The position numbers were made by a program, and so were the translations under genes. A stretch of DNA of 40,866 nt from an uncultured Roseburia sp. (lineage in GTDB: Bacteria > Bacillota > Clostridia > Lachnospirales > Lachnospiraceae): assembly GCA_947567625.1 (NCBI GenBank), contig CANONN010000030.1, positions 1-40,866 on the forward strand. Reading direction: 5' to 3'. This document shows, in pieces, positions 7,369-16,227 of this stretch. The notes under the pieces are model-generated. The model was not told where the DNA came from and ran no database searches. It saw only the letters and a list, made by a program, of their open reading frames with translations. Position 1 is the stretch's first letter. Each line of letters opens with the position of its first letter.

Positions 7369-9597
7369 GTGAAAATAAGCAGCAGACGTAAGAGAAACTA
7401 TTTGTATGCGGCCGTACTGTTCGCCGTGCTGGGGGGTTCGGTTGTCTTGGGCGTTTGGCCAGTGCAGGCGGCAGAGACACGTCAATGGGGGATTGAAGCC
7501 GCGGGAGGCGGGGGACTGCTGCCGATCGATGAGATTCGTCTCTGCGGCGGCGAGGCTGGGGAGATCGCGGTCTATGAACCCCAAAAAGAGCGGAGACCGG
7601 GCCTGTTTTCTGAGCTGTTTCGCGCGGAGGAGAGCGCGCAGGAGGAAGCGTATTGGCGTCAGTACAGCAATTATTATCTGTATAATCTGATGTCCGGGGA
7701 GGAGCAGGCATATTACGATCTGCTCGATCAGCTGTGTATGGATTTTATACTCTCAGAAGACGAGGCGGTCTATAATAAGGCCAACGACATCTACTACCTG
7801 CCCTGCGTCTTCAGTGATGAGCTGACGCGGGAGGAGATGAAAAGGGTTTACAGTATATTCCGCTATAACAACGGACAGTATTATTTTATCAACAGCCGCA
7901 TTATTACCATACAAAAGGATGGGCGCACCGGGATTGCGCCGGGTGTCTACGGGGCGTTTTGCGCGGGCAGTGAGCGGGCGCAGGCGACGCGGCAGGTGAA
8001 GGAGCAGCTTGACCTGTTTTCTTTGCAGGCGGCCGGGGAGGAGACGCCCGCAAGACAGGCGCAGCGGATTCACGATCTGATTATCGATAAGGTGTACTAT
8101 AACAATGCGATCAATAGTGCGGACTTTGACGACGAGACGGAGCTGTCCCAGACCATATACAGTGTGCTCTGCATGGACAAGACGGTCTGCGCCGGCTATG
8201 CCCAGACGTTTGCGGTGCTGTGCAACCGCGCGGGGATTGACGCGGTATCGGTGACCAGCGCAACGCATGAGTGGAATAAGGTGCGTCTGCATGATTCGTG
8301 GTACAATGTGGACTGTACCTGGGATGATCAGGGCGGCCCGGTGTATACATATTATCTGAGAAGCGATGCGGTGTATGATGCCGCTTCAAGACCGCAAAGC
8401 CACGCCGAGGAGGCGCTGTGGGACGGTTTTTTGCCGCCCTGCACGCTGGATTCCGCGCCGAAGAGCAGCAATGAGCCCGGCGTTCCCGCAGAGATCACGG
8501 CGCGCACCCTGGCGCCGGCGCTTACGGCAGTGTGGCAGGAGGGAGAGCGGCGGTATCTGGTGACGATTACCTGTGCGCAGGAGGATGCCGGCATTTATTA
8601 CACGGTAAACGGCGAACTGCCGTCGCCTGCCAGGTCAAAAAGCAGCGTATACCGGCAGCAGTTCTTGGCGGAGCCGGAGTGTTTCATACAGGCAGCCGCG
8701 GTGTGCGACGCGCATCTTGACAGCGAGATCGGGCGGCTTCGGCTGGCGGCGGTGACGCCTCCGCTGGAGGAGCCGGAAAGCGAGACGCCGGGAACGCAGA
8801 CGTCGGAGAGCCAGGACGTGCCGGTGAGGACGGAGACGCCGGAGAGCGGAGCCGGAACGGGCACAGCGGGAAGTGAAACAGGCACGTCGGAGGGCGGAGC
8901 CGGAACGGGCACAGCGGGAAGCGAAACAGGCACGTCGGAGGGCGGAGTCGGAACGGGCACAGCAGGAAGCGAAACAGGTACGCCGGAGAGTGAGAGCTGT
9001 CCGGGGACGCCGGGGAATGGCCAGGGAGAGCCGGGGAGCGGCGCTGGGGGGACGCCCCCGGTCAGCGGCAGCGAGGAGATAAAGCCGCCCTTAAAGAAAG
9101 GCGATACCTTTACGGTCGCAACGAACACTTACCGGATCACAAAGACCGGCAGCAAGGCCGCAGTCAAATTTGTCCGCACGGCGAAGACGACCACGGCGCT
9201 TAAGATTCCGTCGAGCGTCCGATACCGCGGGGTCCAATACCGCGTGACTGAGATGGCCGCGAGGGCATGCGGCAAATATAACAAAATAAAAACGGTGACA
9301 GTCGGCAACAATATCTCTAAGATTCCGAAGAATGCATTTGAACATTGTGCGAACTTAAAGAAAGTGACGCTGGGGACCGGTATCACCACAATCGAAAAGG
9401 GCGCGTTTTTACAGTGCAAAAAATTAGGGACAATTATAATCAAATCGAAAAAAGTTTCCAAGGTGGGAGCCAATGCTTTTCGCGGCATCAAAGCGACGGC
9501 CCAAATATCCGTTCCCGCGGGGAAACTGAAAGTATATCAAAAAAGGCTCAAAGGCAAAGGGCAGGGCGGCAAAGTCAAGATCAAAGCCTATCGCTGA
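7369..9597 (+). CDS. Secreted transglutaminase-like protein with CHB/HEX-C-like and BspA-type leucine-rich-repeat regions
   Basis: A 742-residue exported protein. Signal peptide about 1-33 (LYAAVLFAVLGGSVVLGVWPVQA). The transglutaminase-like core has the Cys-His-Asp triad visible as C274 (VCAGYAQ), H300 (THEWNK) and D315 (NVDCTWDD). Around residues 410-450, GIYYTVNGELPSP fits a chitobiase C-terminal-like module. A low-complexity Gly/Thr/Glu linker (about 465-560) includes three exact 16-residue repeats. The last ~130 residues are BspA-type LRR_5 units (KIPKNAFEHCANLKKVTLG). Such domains are known as papain-like peptidases or cross-linkers at the cell surface; the reaction here is not fixed by sequence. 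Start is GTG with GAGGTG a few nt upstream; no alternative start precedes the signal peptide. Confidence 0.8.
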   Translation: MKISSRRKRNYLYAAVLFAVLGGSVVLGVWPVQAAETRQWGIEAAGGGGLLPIDEIRLCGGEAGEIAVYEPQKERRPGLFSELFRAEESAQEEAYWRQYSNYYLYNLMSGEEQAYYDLLDQLCMDFILSEDEAVYNKANDIYYLPCVFSDELTREEMKRVYSIFRYNNGQYYFINSRIITIQKDGRTGIAPGVYGAFCAGSERAQATRQVKEQLDLFSLQAAGEETPARQAQRIHDLIIDKVYYNNAINSADFDDETELSQTIYSVLCMDKTVCAGYAQTFAVLCNRAGIDAVSVTSATHEWNKVRLHDSWYNVDCTWDDQGGPVYTYYLRSDAVYDAASRPQSHAEEALWDGFLPPCTLDSAPKSSNEPGVPAEITARTLAPALTAVWQEGERRYLVTITCAQEDAGIYYTVNGELPSPARSKSSVYRQQFLAEPECFIQAAAVCDAHLDSEIGRLRLAAVTPPLEEPESETPGTQTSESQDVPVRTETPESGAGTGTAGSETGTSEGGAGTGTAGSETGTSEGGVGTGTAGSETGTPESESCPGTPGNGQGEPGSGAGGTPPVSGSEEIKPPLKKGDTFTVATNTYRITKTGSKAAVKFVRTAKTTTALKIPSSVRYRGVQYRVTEMAARACGKYNKIKTVTVGNNISKIPKNAFEHCANLKKVTLGTGITTIEKGAFLQCKKLGTIIIKSKKVSKVGANAFRGIKATAQISVPAGKLKVYQKRLKGKGQGGKVKIKAYR
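8848..8991 (+). repeat. Three in-frame 48-bp tandem repeats
   Basis: Units at 8848-8895, 8896-8943 and 8944-8991 encode GAGTGTAGSETGTSEG-type 16-mers in the linker of the transglutaminase/LRR protein. They differ by only a few bases, suggesting recent slippage or unequal exchange. Confidence 0.85.
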
Positions 9598-9658
9598 GAG
9601 CGGCGGCAGTCCGTATGCCGGTAAGATAGAAATATGAGTGGAACAGAGGGGAATCAGG

Positions 9659-10939
9659 ATGGAAGCATTGATGGAATTACTCGAACAGGGCGTTTCGCCG
9701 GTACAGGCTGTGCAGGTCATAGGCAGGCGTCTTGCGCGGGCGGGATATACGCGGCTCGATTACGGAAGGGCGTGGGATTTAAAGCCGGGCGGCAGGTATT
9801 ATCTGACGCACCATGACACGTCGCTGTTTGCTTTTGCGCTGCCAAAGAACATAAACGCCGAGAACGGCATGCCGCCGGTTCGTCTGGCGGCAGCCCACAC
9901 GGATTTTCCGTGTCTGAAAATCAAGCCGTCGGCGGATGTCTACAGCTGCGGCTACAGGCAGTTAAATACGGAGGTTTACGGCGGGGCCATATTAAACACA
10001 TGGCTGGACCGGCCGCTGGGCATTGCGGGCCGGGCGGCGGTGAGGGGAGAGAACGCTTTTATGCCGCGGATGTGCTATTTTGCCCCGGATAAGAATCTGC
10101 TCACCATACCAAACCTCGCGATCCATATGAACCGCGAGGTCAACAAAGGAGTGGAGTTAAACCGGCAGACAGATCTGCTGCCGCTACTTGGACTCGGAGA
10201 AAAGGAGGAGAGCGATTCCTTTTTGCAGTATCTTGCAAAGGAGCTTGGCACTGTGCCGGAGGATATCCTCGACTTTGAACTGACGGTATACTGCAGGGAG
10301 TCGCCGCAGTACATTGGCTTAAAGGAAGAGTTTTTGTCGGCGCCAAGGCTTGATAATATGACCTCCTGCGCGGCGCTGGTGGAGGCCCTGACAGATGCCG
10401 GGGAGACGGAGAGTGTTAATTTGATCGCCCTCTTTGACCATGAAGAAGTGGGCAGCAGGACAAAACAGGGCGCCGGGTCTGATTTCCTCCATCGCCTGAC
10501 GGCGCGCATACTGGAGGCGTGCGGCGAGCGGGCGCGGGCGGAAGAGCTTTTGTATCGAAGTATGCTGCTTTCCGTGGATGTGGCGCACGGGCTGCATCCC
10601 AATCATCCGGGCAAAACGGATATCACAAACAAACCGGTTCTGGGAGGGGGCTTCTGCATCAAAGAGGCCAGCGCACAGACATACGCCACGGACTGCCTTG
10701 CGGTTGCCATTGTCTGTGAGATTTGTGAGAGCGCCGGTATTCCCTATCAAAAATTTGTCAACCGTTCTGATATGCCGGGCGGCAGTACGCTCGGATCGAT
10801 CGCCTCATCCTATTTGCCGGTGCCAACGGTGGATGTCGGCGTGCCGATCTTAGCCATGCATTCCGCCAGAGAGCTTATGTGCGGCAAAGACCAGACGGCG
10901 CTGAGAGAAATGCTGCACAGGTATTTTTCTTACTGCTAG
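9659..10939 (+). CDS. M18 family metallo-aminopeptidase
   Basis: A 426-residue cytosolic zinc aminopeptidase (aspartyl aminopeptidase family) that removes N-terminal residues from peptides. The length matches bacterial M18 enzymes. Expected metal and catalytic residues are present: H80 (AAHTDFP), D232 (RLDNMTS), E262/E263 (DHEEVGS), D307 (SVDVAHG) and H401 (AMHSARE). The C-terminal MPGGSTLGSIASS segment is also family-typical. AGAGGGG lies 7 nt upstream of ATG 9659; an in-frame GTG at 9638 is less likely. It starts 61 nt after the secreted transglutaminase-like gene, so cotranscription is possible. No signal peptide. Confidence 0.92.
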   Translation: MEALMELLEQGVSPVQAVQVIGRRLARAGYTRLDYGRAWDLKPGGRYYLTHHDTSLFAFALPKNINAENGMPPVRLAAAHTDFPCLKIKPSADVYSCGYRQLNTEVYGGAILNTWLDRPLGIAGRAAVRGENAFMPRMCYFAPDKNLLTIPNLAIHMNREVNKGVELNRQTDLLPLLGLGEKEESDSFLQYLAKELGTVPEDILDFELTVYCRESPQYIGLKEEFLSAPRLDNMTSCAALVEALTDAGETESVNLIALFDHEEVGSRTKQGAGSDFLHRLTARILEACGERARAEELLYRSMLLSVDVAHGLHPNHPGKTDITNKPVLGGGFCIKEASAQTYATDCLAVAIVCEICESAGIPYQKFVNRSDMPGGSTLGSIASSYLPVPTVDVGVPILAMHSARELMCGKDQTALREMLHRYFSYC

Positions 10940-11058
10940 TACAGCTAATCATGAAGTAACGGGCGCTTTGATCTTCCGGCGTCTATGTTTCAGAAACTGA
11001 TTTCGCCGTACCGGGCTTTGGGGAGGATAGAGAAGATGATCTATGGAGAGGGTGGATT

Positions 11059-12369
11059 ATGAGAAAAGAGAGAAGGACGCGGCGCGGCATACTTGCCGCG
11101 TCACTGTTGTGTATTGGCATGTTGAGCGGGTGTCTGACGGCGGAGACAGAGACTTTGCCGCAGGACAAAGCCTTGCGGGACGAGACGGCGGGGACAGAGA
11201 CTTTGCCGGAAGACGGCGCTTCGCGGGATGAGACGGCGGAGGCTACATTCTTGCAGGACGCCGCGCAGAATATGCGGGAAAATATCGAAAACTTCCGAGA
11301 GAGAATCGCAGGCGGCGCAGAGCGGGCGGAAACGGAAGCGCCGGAGACGGAGGGCGAAGATGCCGGGCAGGATTTTGGCGCCCTGCATGCGGGCCGCTAT
11401 GTATATGGGACGCTCACGGAAACGGAACAGCGGGTATACCAGGAGATTTATCGCGCTTTGCAGCAGTATGAAGAGGAGATAACGGTCAGCACGAAAGACA
11501 AACGTTTGCTTGATCGGGCATATGACGCTGTGTATGCCGACTACGGAGAATTATTTTGGAGCAGCGGCTATACTTATACGGAGTATACACTCGCCGGCAA
11601 TGTGCGGGAATTAAAGTTTGCGCCCAAATACATGATGGGCAGGGAAGAAAAAGAGCGGACGCAGCAGCAGATCGACGGGGTCGTGCAGGGAATCCTCGCG
11701 CAGGCGCCGGCAGGGGGCACGGATTATGACCGTGCGCTCTATGTCTACGAATATCTGATCGAACATGTGGAATATGACGCCGGGGCGGCGGACAATCAAA
11801 ACATCGTCAGCGTGTTTTTAAACGGGCGCACCGTGTGCGAGGGCTACGCGAGGGCGTCGCAGTATCTGCTGGAATGTCTGGGTATCCAGTCGGCGGTCGT
11901 CGGCGGCATGGCAAAGGGCGATTTTCACGCGTGGAATCTGGTGCGTTTGGACGGCGCATACTATTATATGGACACCACATGGGGAGATAACGCAGACGGC
12001 ACGACGCAGGGCGGAGCGGAAACGTATATCAATTACACTTATTTTGCCGTGACGACCGACGAGCTGTTTCGCACGCATACGCCCTCCCAGACGATCGAAC
12101 TGCCGGAGTGCACCGCGACGCAGGACAATTACTACGTCAAAAACGGGCTTTATATCGCGGAGGGAATGGAGGCGGCGTCAGCCGCGCTTAAGGCGCACTA
12201 TGAGGCAGGGGATGCGTCTGTTTCCCTGAAGTTTTCCACCGAAGCGCTGTACCATGTCGCATATACGCAGTGGATTGACGACAGCGGTATTTTTGATTTG
12301 TGTGGCGGGCTGACGAACCTCTATTATTTTGAAGACCGCACGATGCTTGTGTTGACGTTTCTTTTTTAA
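11059..12369 (+). CDS. Transglutaminase-like lipoprotein
   Basis: A 436-residue predicted lipoprotein: basic start (MRKERRTRR), hydrophobic stretch and lipobox LSGC around residue 25. An acidic low-complexity spacer with two near-identical 16-residue repeats follows, then a helical region and a transglutaminase-like core with C260 (TVCEGYA), H290 (DFHAWN) and D305 (YMDTTWGD) as the triad. The C-terminal ~100 residues are beta-rich and not recognised. The domain resembles that of the protein at 7369, but this copy is membrane-anchored. Start supported by GAGGGTGG. Substrate unknown; a surface peptide-bond enzyme is the family-level expectation. Confidence 0.8.
   Translation: MRKERRTRRGILAASLLCIGMLSGCLTAETETLPQDKALRDETAGTETLPEDGASRDETAEATFLQDAAQNMRENIENFRERIAGGAERAETEAPETEGEDAGQDFGALHAGRYVYGTLTETEQRVYQEIYRALQQYEEEITVSTKDKRLLDRAYDAVYADYGELFWSSGYTYTEYTLAGNVRELKFAPKYMMGREEKERTQQQIDGVVQGILAQAPAGGTDYDRALYVYEYLIEHVEYDAGAADNQNIVSVFLNGRTVCEGYARASQYLLECLGIQSAVVGGMAKGDFHAWNLVRLDGAYYYMDTTWGDNADGTTQGGAETYINYTYFAVTTDELFRTHTPSQTIELPECTATQDNYYVKNGLYIAEGMEAASAALKAHYEAGDASVSLKFSTEALYHVAYTQWIDDSGIFDLCGGLTNLYYFEDRTMLVLTFLF
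11146..11241 (+). repeat. Two in-frame 48-bp tandem repeats
   Basis: The unit beginning ACAGAGACTTTGCCG recurs with a 48-nt period at 11146 and 11194, encoding TETLPxDxAxRDETA-type 16-mers directly after the lipobox. Confidence 0.75.
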
Positions 12370-12420
12370 TTATGATCTTTTTATAAAATTGCAAAACTCC
12401 CCTATACAAATGATTTTATT

Positions 12421-12463
12421 TGTGATATCATCACATAGTAATGAAAACTACATGTCATTGACA
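12421..12463. promoter_or_regulatory. Two small inverted repeats upstream of degV
   Basis: TGTGAT-ATC-ATCACA (12421-12435) and TGTCA-T-TGACA (12453-12463) lie about 110-150 nt before the DegV start. A TATAAT occurs at 12475-12480 but has no well-spaced -35; the TTGACA at 12458 is only 11 nt away. They may be operator sites. Confidence 0.35.
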
Positions 12464-12573
12464 AGCGTGATGCATATAATGTTTTTGAATAACAAATGTA
12501 AATATGACAAATACTGCAAATAAAAGAATTGCAGGCTCAGTGTTTATCATGTAAAAATAAAGGGGGTTTTTCT

Positions 12574-13413
12574 ATGTACAAGATTGTGATCGACAGCTGC
12601 GGCGAGTTACCGGAAGAGTTAAAAAAAGATGGACATTTTCAGTCGGTTTCGTTAGAATTAGAGGTGGACGGTTATCGCATTAAAGATGATGCGACGTTCA
12701 ACCAGCTCGACTTTTTGCGCAGGGTGAAAGCAAGCCTCAAAGGGCCGAAGTCTTCCTGCCCTTCCCCGGAGCAGTACATGCAGGCGTTTGAGGGGGAGGC
12801 GGAGCATGTCTATGTGGTGACGCTGTCCGGCAAGCTTTCCGGTTCCTACAACAGTGCCGTTTTGGGGAAAGATTTGTACGCGGAAGAGCATGACGACAAC
12901 AAGCAGATTCATGTGTTCAATTCCCGCTCGGCTTCGATCGGGGAGACGATTATCGGCATGAAAATACGCGATTACGAGGAGGCGGGCCTGCCTTTTGAGG
13001 AGGTCGTTAAAAATACGGAGGAGTATATTGATTCGGTCAATACGTTCTTTGTCTTAGAGACGTTAGAGACGTTGCGCAAAAACGGCAGACTGACCAATTT
13101 GAAGGCTTTTATCGCCACGACGCTCAATATCAAGCCGGTGATGGGAGCGACCAAAGAGGGCACGATCTGTCAGTTAGATCAGGCGCGCGGTATGAATCGG
13201 GCGCTCGAGAAAATGATCAAATATATTCTTGACAGAACCAAAGACTGTGAGAATCGCGTGCTTGCCATCTCGCACTGCAATTGTTTAGAGCGCGCAAAGG
13301 CAGTCAAGGAAAAGCTGGAGAAGGTTGCGAAGTTTAAAGAAATTATTATTATCAATACCGCGGGAGTCAGCAGTATGTACGCCAATGAGGGCGGGGTCAT
13401 CATCGCGGTGTAG
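12574..13413 (+). CDS. DegV family (FakB-like) fatty-acid-binding protein
   Basis: A 279-residue DegV-family protein. Visible family motifs are IVIDSCGELP at the N-terminus, TLSGKLSGSYNSA, NSRSASIGE and LETLRKNGRLT. Members bind a single fatty acid in a cleft, and FakB types present it to the kinase FakA for phospholipid synthesis; whether this one does so cannot be read from sequence. Start at 12574 has GGGGG 7 nt upstream, so the longer in-frame start at 12529 is unlikely. The folC ribosome site overlaps this stop codon, implying translational coupling. Confidence 0.9.
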   Translation: MYKIVIDSCGELPEELKKDGHFQSVSLELEVDGYRIKDDATFNQLDFLRRVKASLKGPKSSCPSPEQYMQAFEGEAEHVYVVTLSGKLSGSYNSAVLGKDLYAEEHDDNKQIHVFNSRSASIGETIIGMKIRDYEEAGLPFEEVVKNTEEYIDSVNTFFVLETLETLRKNGRLTNLKAFIATTLNIKPVMGATKEGTICQLDQARGMNRALEKMIKYILDRTKDCENRVLAISHCNCLERAKAVKEKLEKVAKFKEIIIINTAGVSSMYANEGGVIIAV

Positions 13414-13423
13414 GAGACTTTTC

Positions 13424-14692
13424 ATGGAGTACAAAGAGGTAGTACAGGCGATCGAGGGGAAACGCCGCTTCGGCCATGAGACCGGGGTGGAGGTTTCCTC
13501 AAAGATGCTTCAGGTATTTCATCATCCGCTGGCGGATATGCCGTGGATACATATCGCAGGGACGAACGGAAAAGGTTCTGTCTCTGCTTTTTTGTGCCGG
13601 ATTTTGCAGGAAGCGGGATTGCGGGTGGGCATGTTTACCTCGCCGCATCTTGTGGATTTTCGGGAACGCATCCGGGTGAACGGTGCATACATTACAAAGG
13701 AGGCCGCGGCGAGGATTGGCGGGGAGTTGCTGCGGCGGGATTATGCGGTCAATCCGACGATGTTTGATTACTGCATGATGATGGCCGTACTGTATTTCAG
13801 GGAGCAAAACTGTGATGTGGCCGTGATGGAAACGGGGCTTGGGGGAAGGCTTGACTCGACCAATGCGCTTGGAGTCCCGGATGTGACCGTCATCACGCGC
13901 ATCGGATATGACCATATGGAGATTCTGGGCGACAGTCTGGAGCTGATTGCGGCGGAGAAGGCGGCCGTCATAAAACCGGGCACAACCGTAGTGCTGGCGC
14001 CGCAGCAGCCCGAAGCGGCGCGCGTCTGTGAGGAGGCGGCGGGACGGGCTGCTGCGGCGGTGCGCCGGGTAGAGGAGCGGGAGATCGTGGAAGAGGGATT
14101 TGACGGAGAGCGGCAGTATTTTTCGTATCGAAATTACAGGCATCTGTCCATGGGGCTTCTCGGCGCCTATCAGTTTGAAAACGCGGCGGCGGCGGTCGCG
14201 GCCGCGGAAGCGTTTTGCGCGAAGCGCGGGCGGCCGCTTGGCAGCGGCATTGTGGAAAAGGGCATAGCTAAGGCCGTCTGGCCGGGCCGGATGCAGGTGC
14301 TGCGCAGAGCGCCGTTTTTTATGGTGGACGGCGCACACAACGCAGACGGGGCAAAGGCATTAAAACAGGGTTTAATTTATTTGTTCCCGGGCGAAAAGTT
14401 CCATTTTCTCATGGGAGTGATGGCGGATAAGGAGTATGTGGAGATGGTGGATACGCTCGCCCCGCTGGCGTTGGATTTCGGCACGGTGACGGTGGACAGT
14501 GAGCGCGCCCTGCAGGCGAAACAGCTTGCGGCCTGCATTAGCGCGCGGGGCATAGGCGCGGTCTGTCATGACACGGTGGAGGCGGCGCTCGACTGGGTAT
14601 CCGGCGCGGGAGCGGACAAGAGTATCGCGTTTGGTTCCCTCTATTTTATCGGGGCCATCGAAGCTTTGTTTGGGTCGAATTATGTCGATTAA
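13424..14692 (+). CDS. folC: Bifunctional folylpolyglutamate synthase/dihydrofolate synthase family protein
   Basis: A 422-residue Mur-ligase-type ATP-dependent enzyme that adds glutamate to folates (and, in bifunctional forms, to dihydropteroate). Motifs: P-loop GTNGKGS at 46-52; MFTSPHLVDFRERI; the METGLGGRLDSTNA signature with the metal-binding Glu; MVDGAHNADGAKAL in the C-terminal domain. Size matches the family. TAGGAGA overlaps the degV stop and precedes ATG 13424. Whether it has dihydrofolate synthase activity too is not decidable by eye. About 158 nt of AT-rich spacer follows without a clear terminator. Confidence 0.93.
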   Translation: MEYKEVVQAIEGKRRFGHETGVEVSSKMLQVFHHPLADMPWIHIAGTNGKGSVSAFLCRILQEAGLRVGMFTSPHLVDFRERIRVNGAYITKEAAARIGGELLRRDYAVNPTMFDYCMMMAVLYFREQNCDVAVMETGLGGRLDSTNALGVPDVTVITRIGYDHMEILGDSLELIAAEKAAVIKPGTTVVLAPQQPEAARVCEEAAGRAAAAVRRVEEREIVEEGFDGERQYFSYRNYRHLSMGLLGAYQFENAAAAVAAAEAFCAKRGRPLGSGIVEKGIAKAVWPGRMQVLRRAPFFMVDGAHNADGAKALKQGLIYLFPGEKFHFLMGVMADKEYVEMVDTLAPLALDFGTVTVDSERALQAKQLAACISARGIGAVCHDTVEAALDWVSGAGADKSIAFGSLYFIGAIEALFGSNYVD

Positions 14693-14764
14693 TAGTTACA
14701 AAATCATTACAGAAATGTCGTTTTATGACGAAAATAATACATTTTCAACAATTTTTGTTAATAG

Positions 14765-14794
14765 TTCGCCATTCGCTGGAATTTCGTCTATAAT
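14765..14794 (+). promoter_or_regulatory. Putative promoter of the MBOAT-SGNH operon
   Basis: Consensus TATAAT (14789-14794) with a weak -35 TTCGCC (14765-14770) at 18-nt spacing, in an AT-rich gap; the leader would be about 50 nt. Confidence 0.4.
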
Positions 14795-14850
14795 ATTTGC
14801 GTAGAATAGATTATCCAGTGAACGAAAATCAGCGAGAAAGTGTCTTTGAA

Positions 14851-16212
14851 ATGGTATTTAGCAGCTTTGAATTTTTATTCCGGTTTTTGCCGGTTTTTTT
14901 AATCATCTATTATATCACGCCCGCCAAGCAGAAAAATATGATTCTCTTTTGGGGAAGTCTGGTGTTCTATACGATGGGAGAGGTGGAGTATGTGCTCCTC
15001 CTTGTCGCTTCCGTGGCGGTCAATTATATTTTGGGCAGGTTAATGTACGCGGAGCAGGGCGAGTCGAAGGGGTGGGCGACGAGCCTGCTGATTGTGGCGC
15101 TCTGCTATGATTTTGGTATGCTCTTTGTCTACAAATACAGCGGGCTGGTGCGGGATTTGCCGCTCGGCATCAGCTTTTATACGTTTCAGATCGCGGCGTA
15201 CACCATCGACGTCTATCGAAAGCTGATTCCGGCGGAGCAGTCCTTTGTGAAGCTCGGTACATATCTCACGATGTTCCCGCAGCTGGTGGCGGGGCCTATC
15301 ATCAACTACTGCGACGTCAAAGATCAGTTGATCAAAAGGACGGTGACGGCGGAAGATTTTGAGGATGGGCTGAAGTTTTTGATCCTTGGCCTGGGCGCAA
15401 AGGTGATCGTGGCGGACCGCATCAGTCTGTTGTGGAATCATATCCGCTCCATCGGATGTGCGAGTATCTCCGTACCGCTGGCGTGGATGGGGGCGTTCGC
15501 CTATTCGATCGAGCTCTACTTTGACTTTGCCGGCTATTCGATGATGGCAAAGGGATTGGGGAAAATGCTGGGCTTCACCATACCGCAAAACTTTAATCTG
15601 CCTTATATTTCAAGATCAATATCCGAATTTTGGCGGCGCTGGCATATTACGCTTGGAAAGTGGTTCCGCGAATATGTCTATATCCCACTCGGAGGCAACC
15701 GGGGAGGAAAGGCGCGGACATTTTTTAACCTGTTCGTGGTATGGGTCTTGACGGCGTGCTGGCACGGCATCAAGCCCAATTTTTTGCTCTGGGGTGCAAG
15801 CCTTTTGTTTTTTTTGGCGCTGGAGAAGCTGTTTTTGCTGCGTTTTCTCCAAAACGATCATTTTTTGTGCCGTTTTTTCAGTCACCTGTATGTACTGTTT
15901 GTCATTCCCGTGACGTGGGTGCTGTTTGCGATAGAGGATGTGGGGCAGCTGCGCATTTACCTGATGCGCCTGTTTCCGTTCTTGGGGCAGACCGGGGTCA
16001 AGGTCAATACGATGGATTTTGTGGAATGTCTCAAGGATTATTGGCTGCTCTTTGCGATCGGCATCCTGTTTTCGACGCCGCTGCCAAGGAGAATATATCG
16101 CTATATCCGCCACAAATGGGTGGGGACAGCAGCGGTCGCGGTGATTTTTGTGTTCAGCGTATATTATCTTGCGATCTCAAAGAACAATCCGTTTTTGTAT
16201 TTTAATTTTTAG
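14851..16212 (+). CDS. MBOAT family membrane-bound O-acyltransferase (AlgI/DltB-like)
   Basis: A 453-residue polytopic membrane protein with about ten hydrophobic segments. The MBOAT signature is clear: FWRRWHITLGKWFREYVYIPLGG with H265, and the catalytic ACWHGIKPNFLLWG with H305. Family members move acyl groups across the membrane onto extracellular polymers (alginate, lipoteichoic acid, peptidoglycan or exopolysaccharide). Start at 14851 fits the domain; the ribosome site (GAGAAAG) is weak. The SGNH hydrolase starts 15 nt downstream, giving the two-component arrangement in which MBOAT exports the acyl group and the SGNH partner transfers it. No dltA/dltC is nearby, which argues against D-alanylation. 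Confidence 0.9.
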   Translation: MVFSSFEFLFRFLPVFLIIYYITPAKQKNMILFWGSLVFYTMGEVEYVLLLVASVAVNYILGRLMYAEQGESKGWATSLLIVALCYDFGMLFVYKYSGLVRDLPLGISFYTFQIAAYTIDVYRKLIPAEQSFVKLGTYLTMFPQLVAGPIINYCDVKDQLIKRTVTAEDFEDGLKFLILGLGAKVIVADRISLLWNHIRSIGCASISVPLAWMGAFAYSIELYFDFAGYSMMAKGLGKMLGFTIPQNFNLPYISRSISEFWRRWHITLGKWFREYVYIPLGGNRGGKARTFFNLFVVWVLTACWHGIKPNFLLWGASLLFFLALEKLFLLRFLQNDHFLCRFFSHLYVLFVIPVTWVLFAIEDVGQLRIYLMRLFPFLGQTGVKVNTMDFVECLKDYWLLFAIGILFSTPLPRRIYRYIRHKWVGTAAVAVIFVFSVYYLAISKNNPFLYFNF

Positions 16213-16227
16213 AAAAGAGGACGATGA

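Noticed and set aside
8111-8389. Minus-strand frame inside the transglutaminase/LRR gene
   Set aside because: Shadow frame with no independent signals, like the other short antisense frames in this gene.
12458-12480. TTGACA/TATAAT promoter for degV
   Set aside because: Both hexamers are excellent, but the 11-nt spacing is too short to function as a pair.
13499-14338. 279-codon minus-strand frame
   Set aside because: Antisense to folC; Arg/His-rich composition typical of a shadow frame in GC-rich coding DNA.
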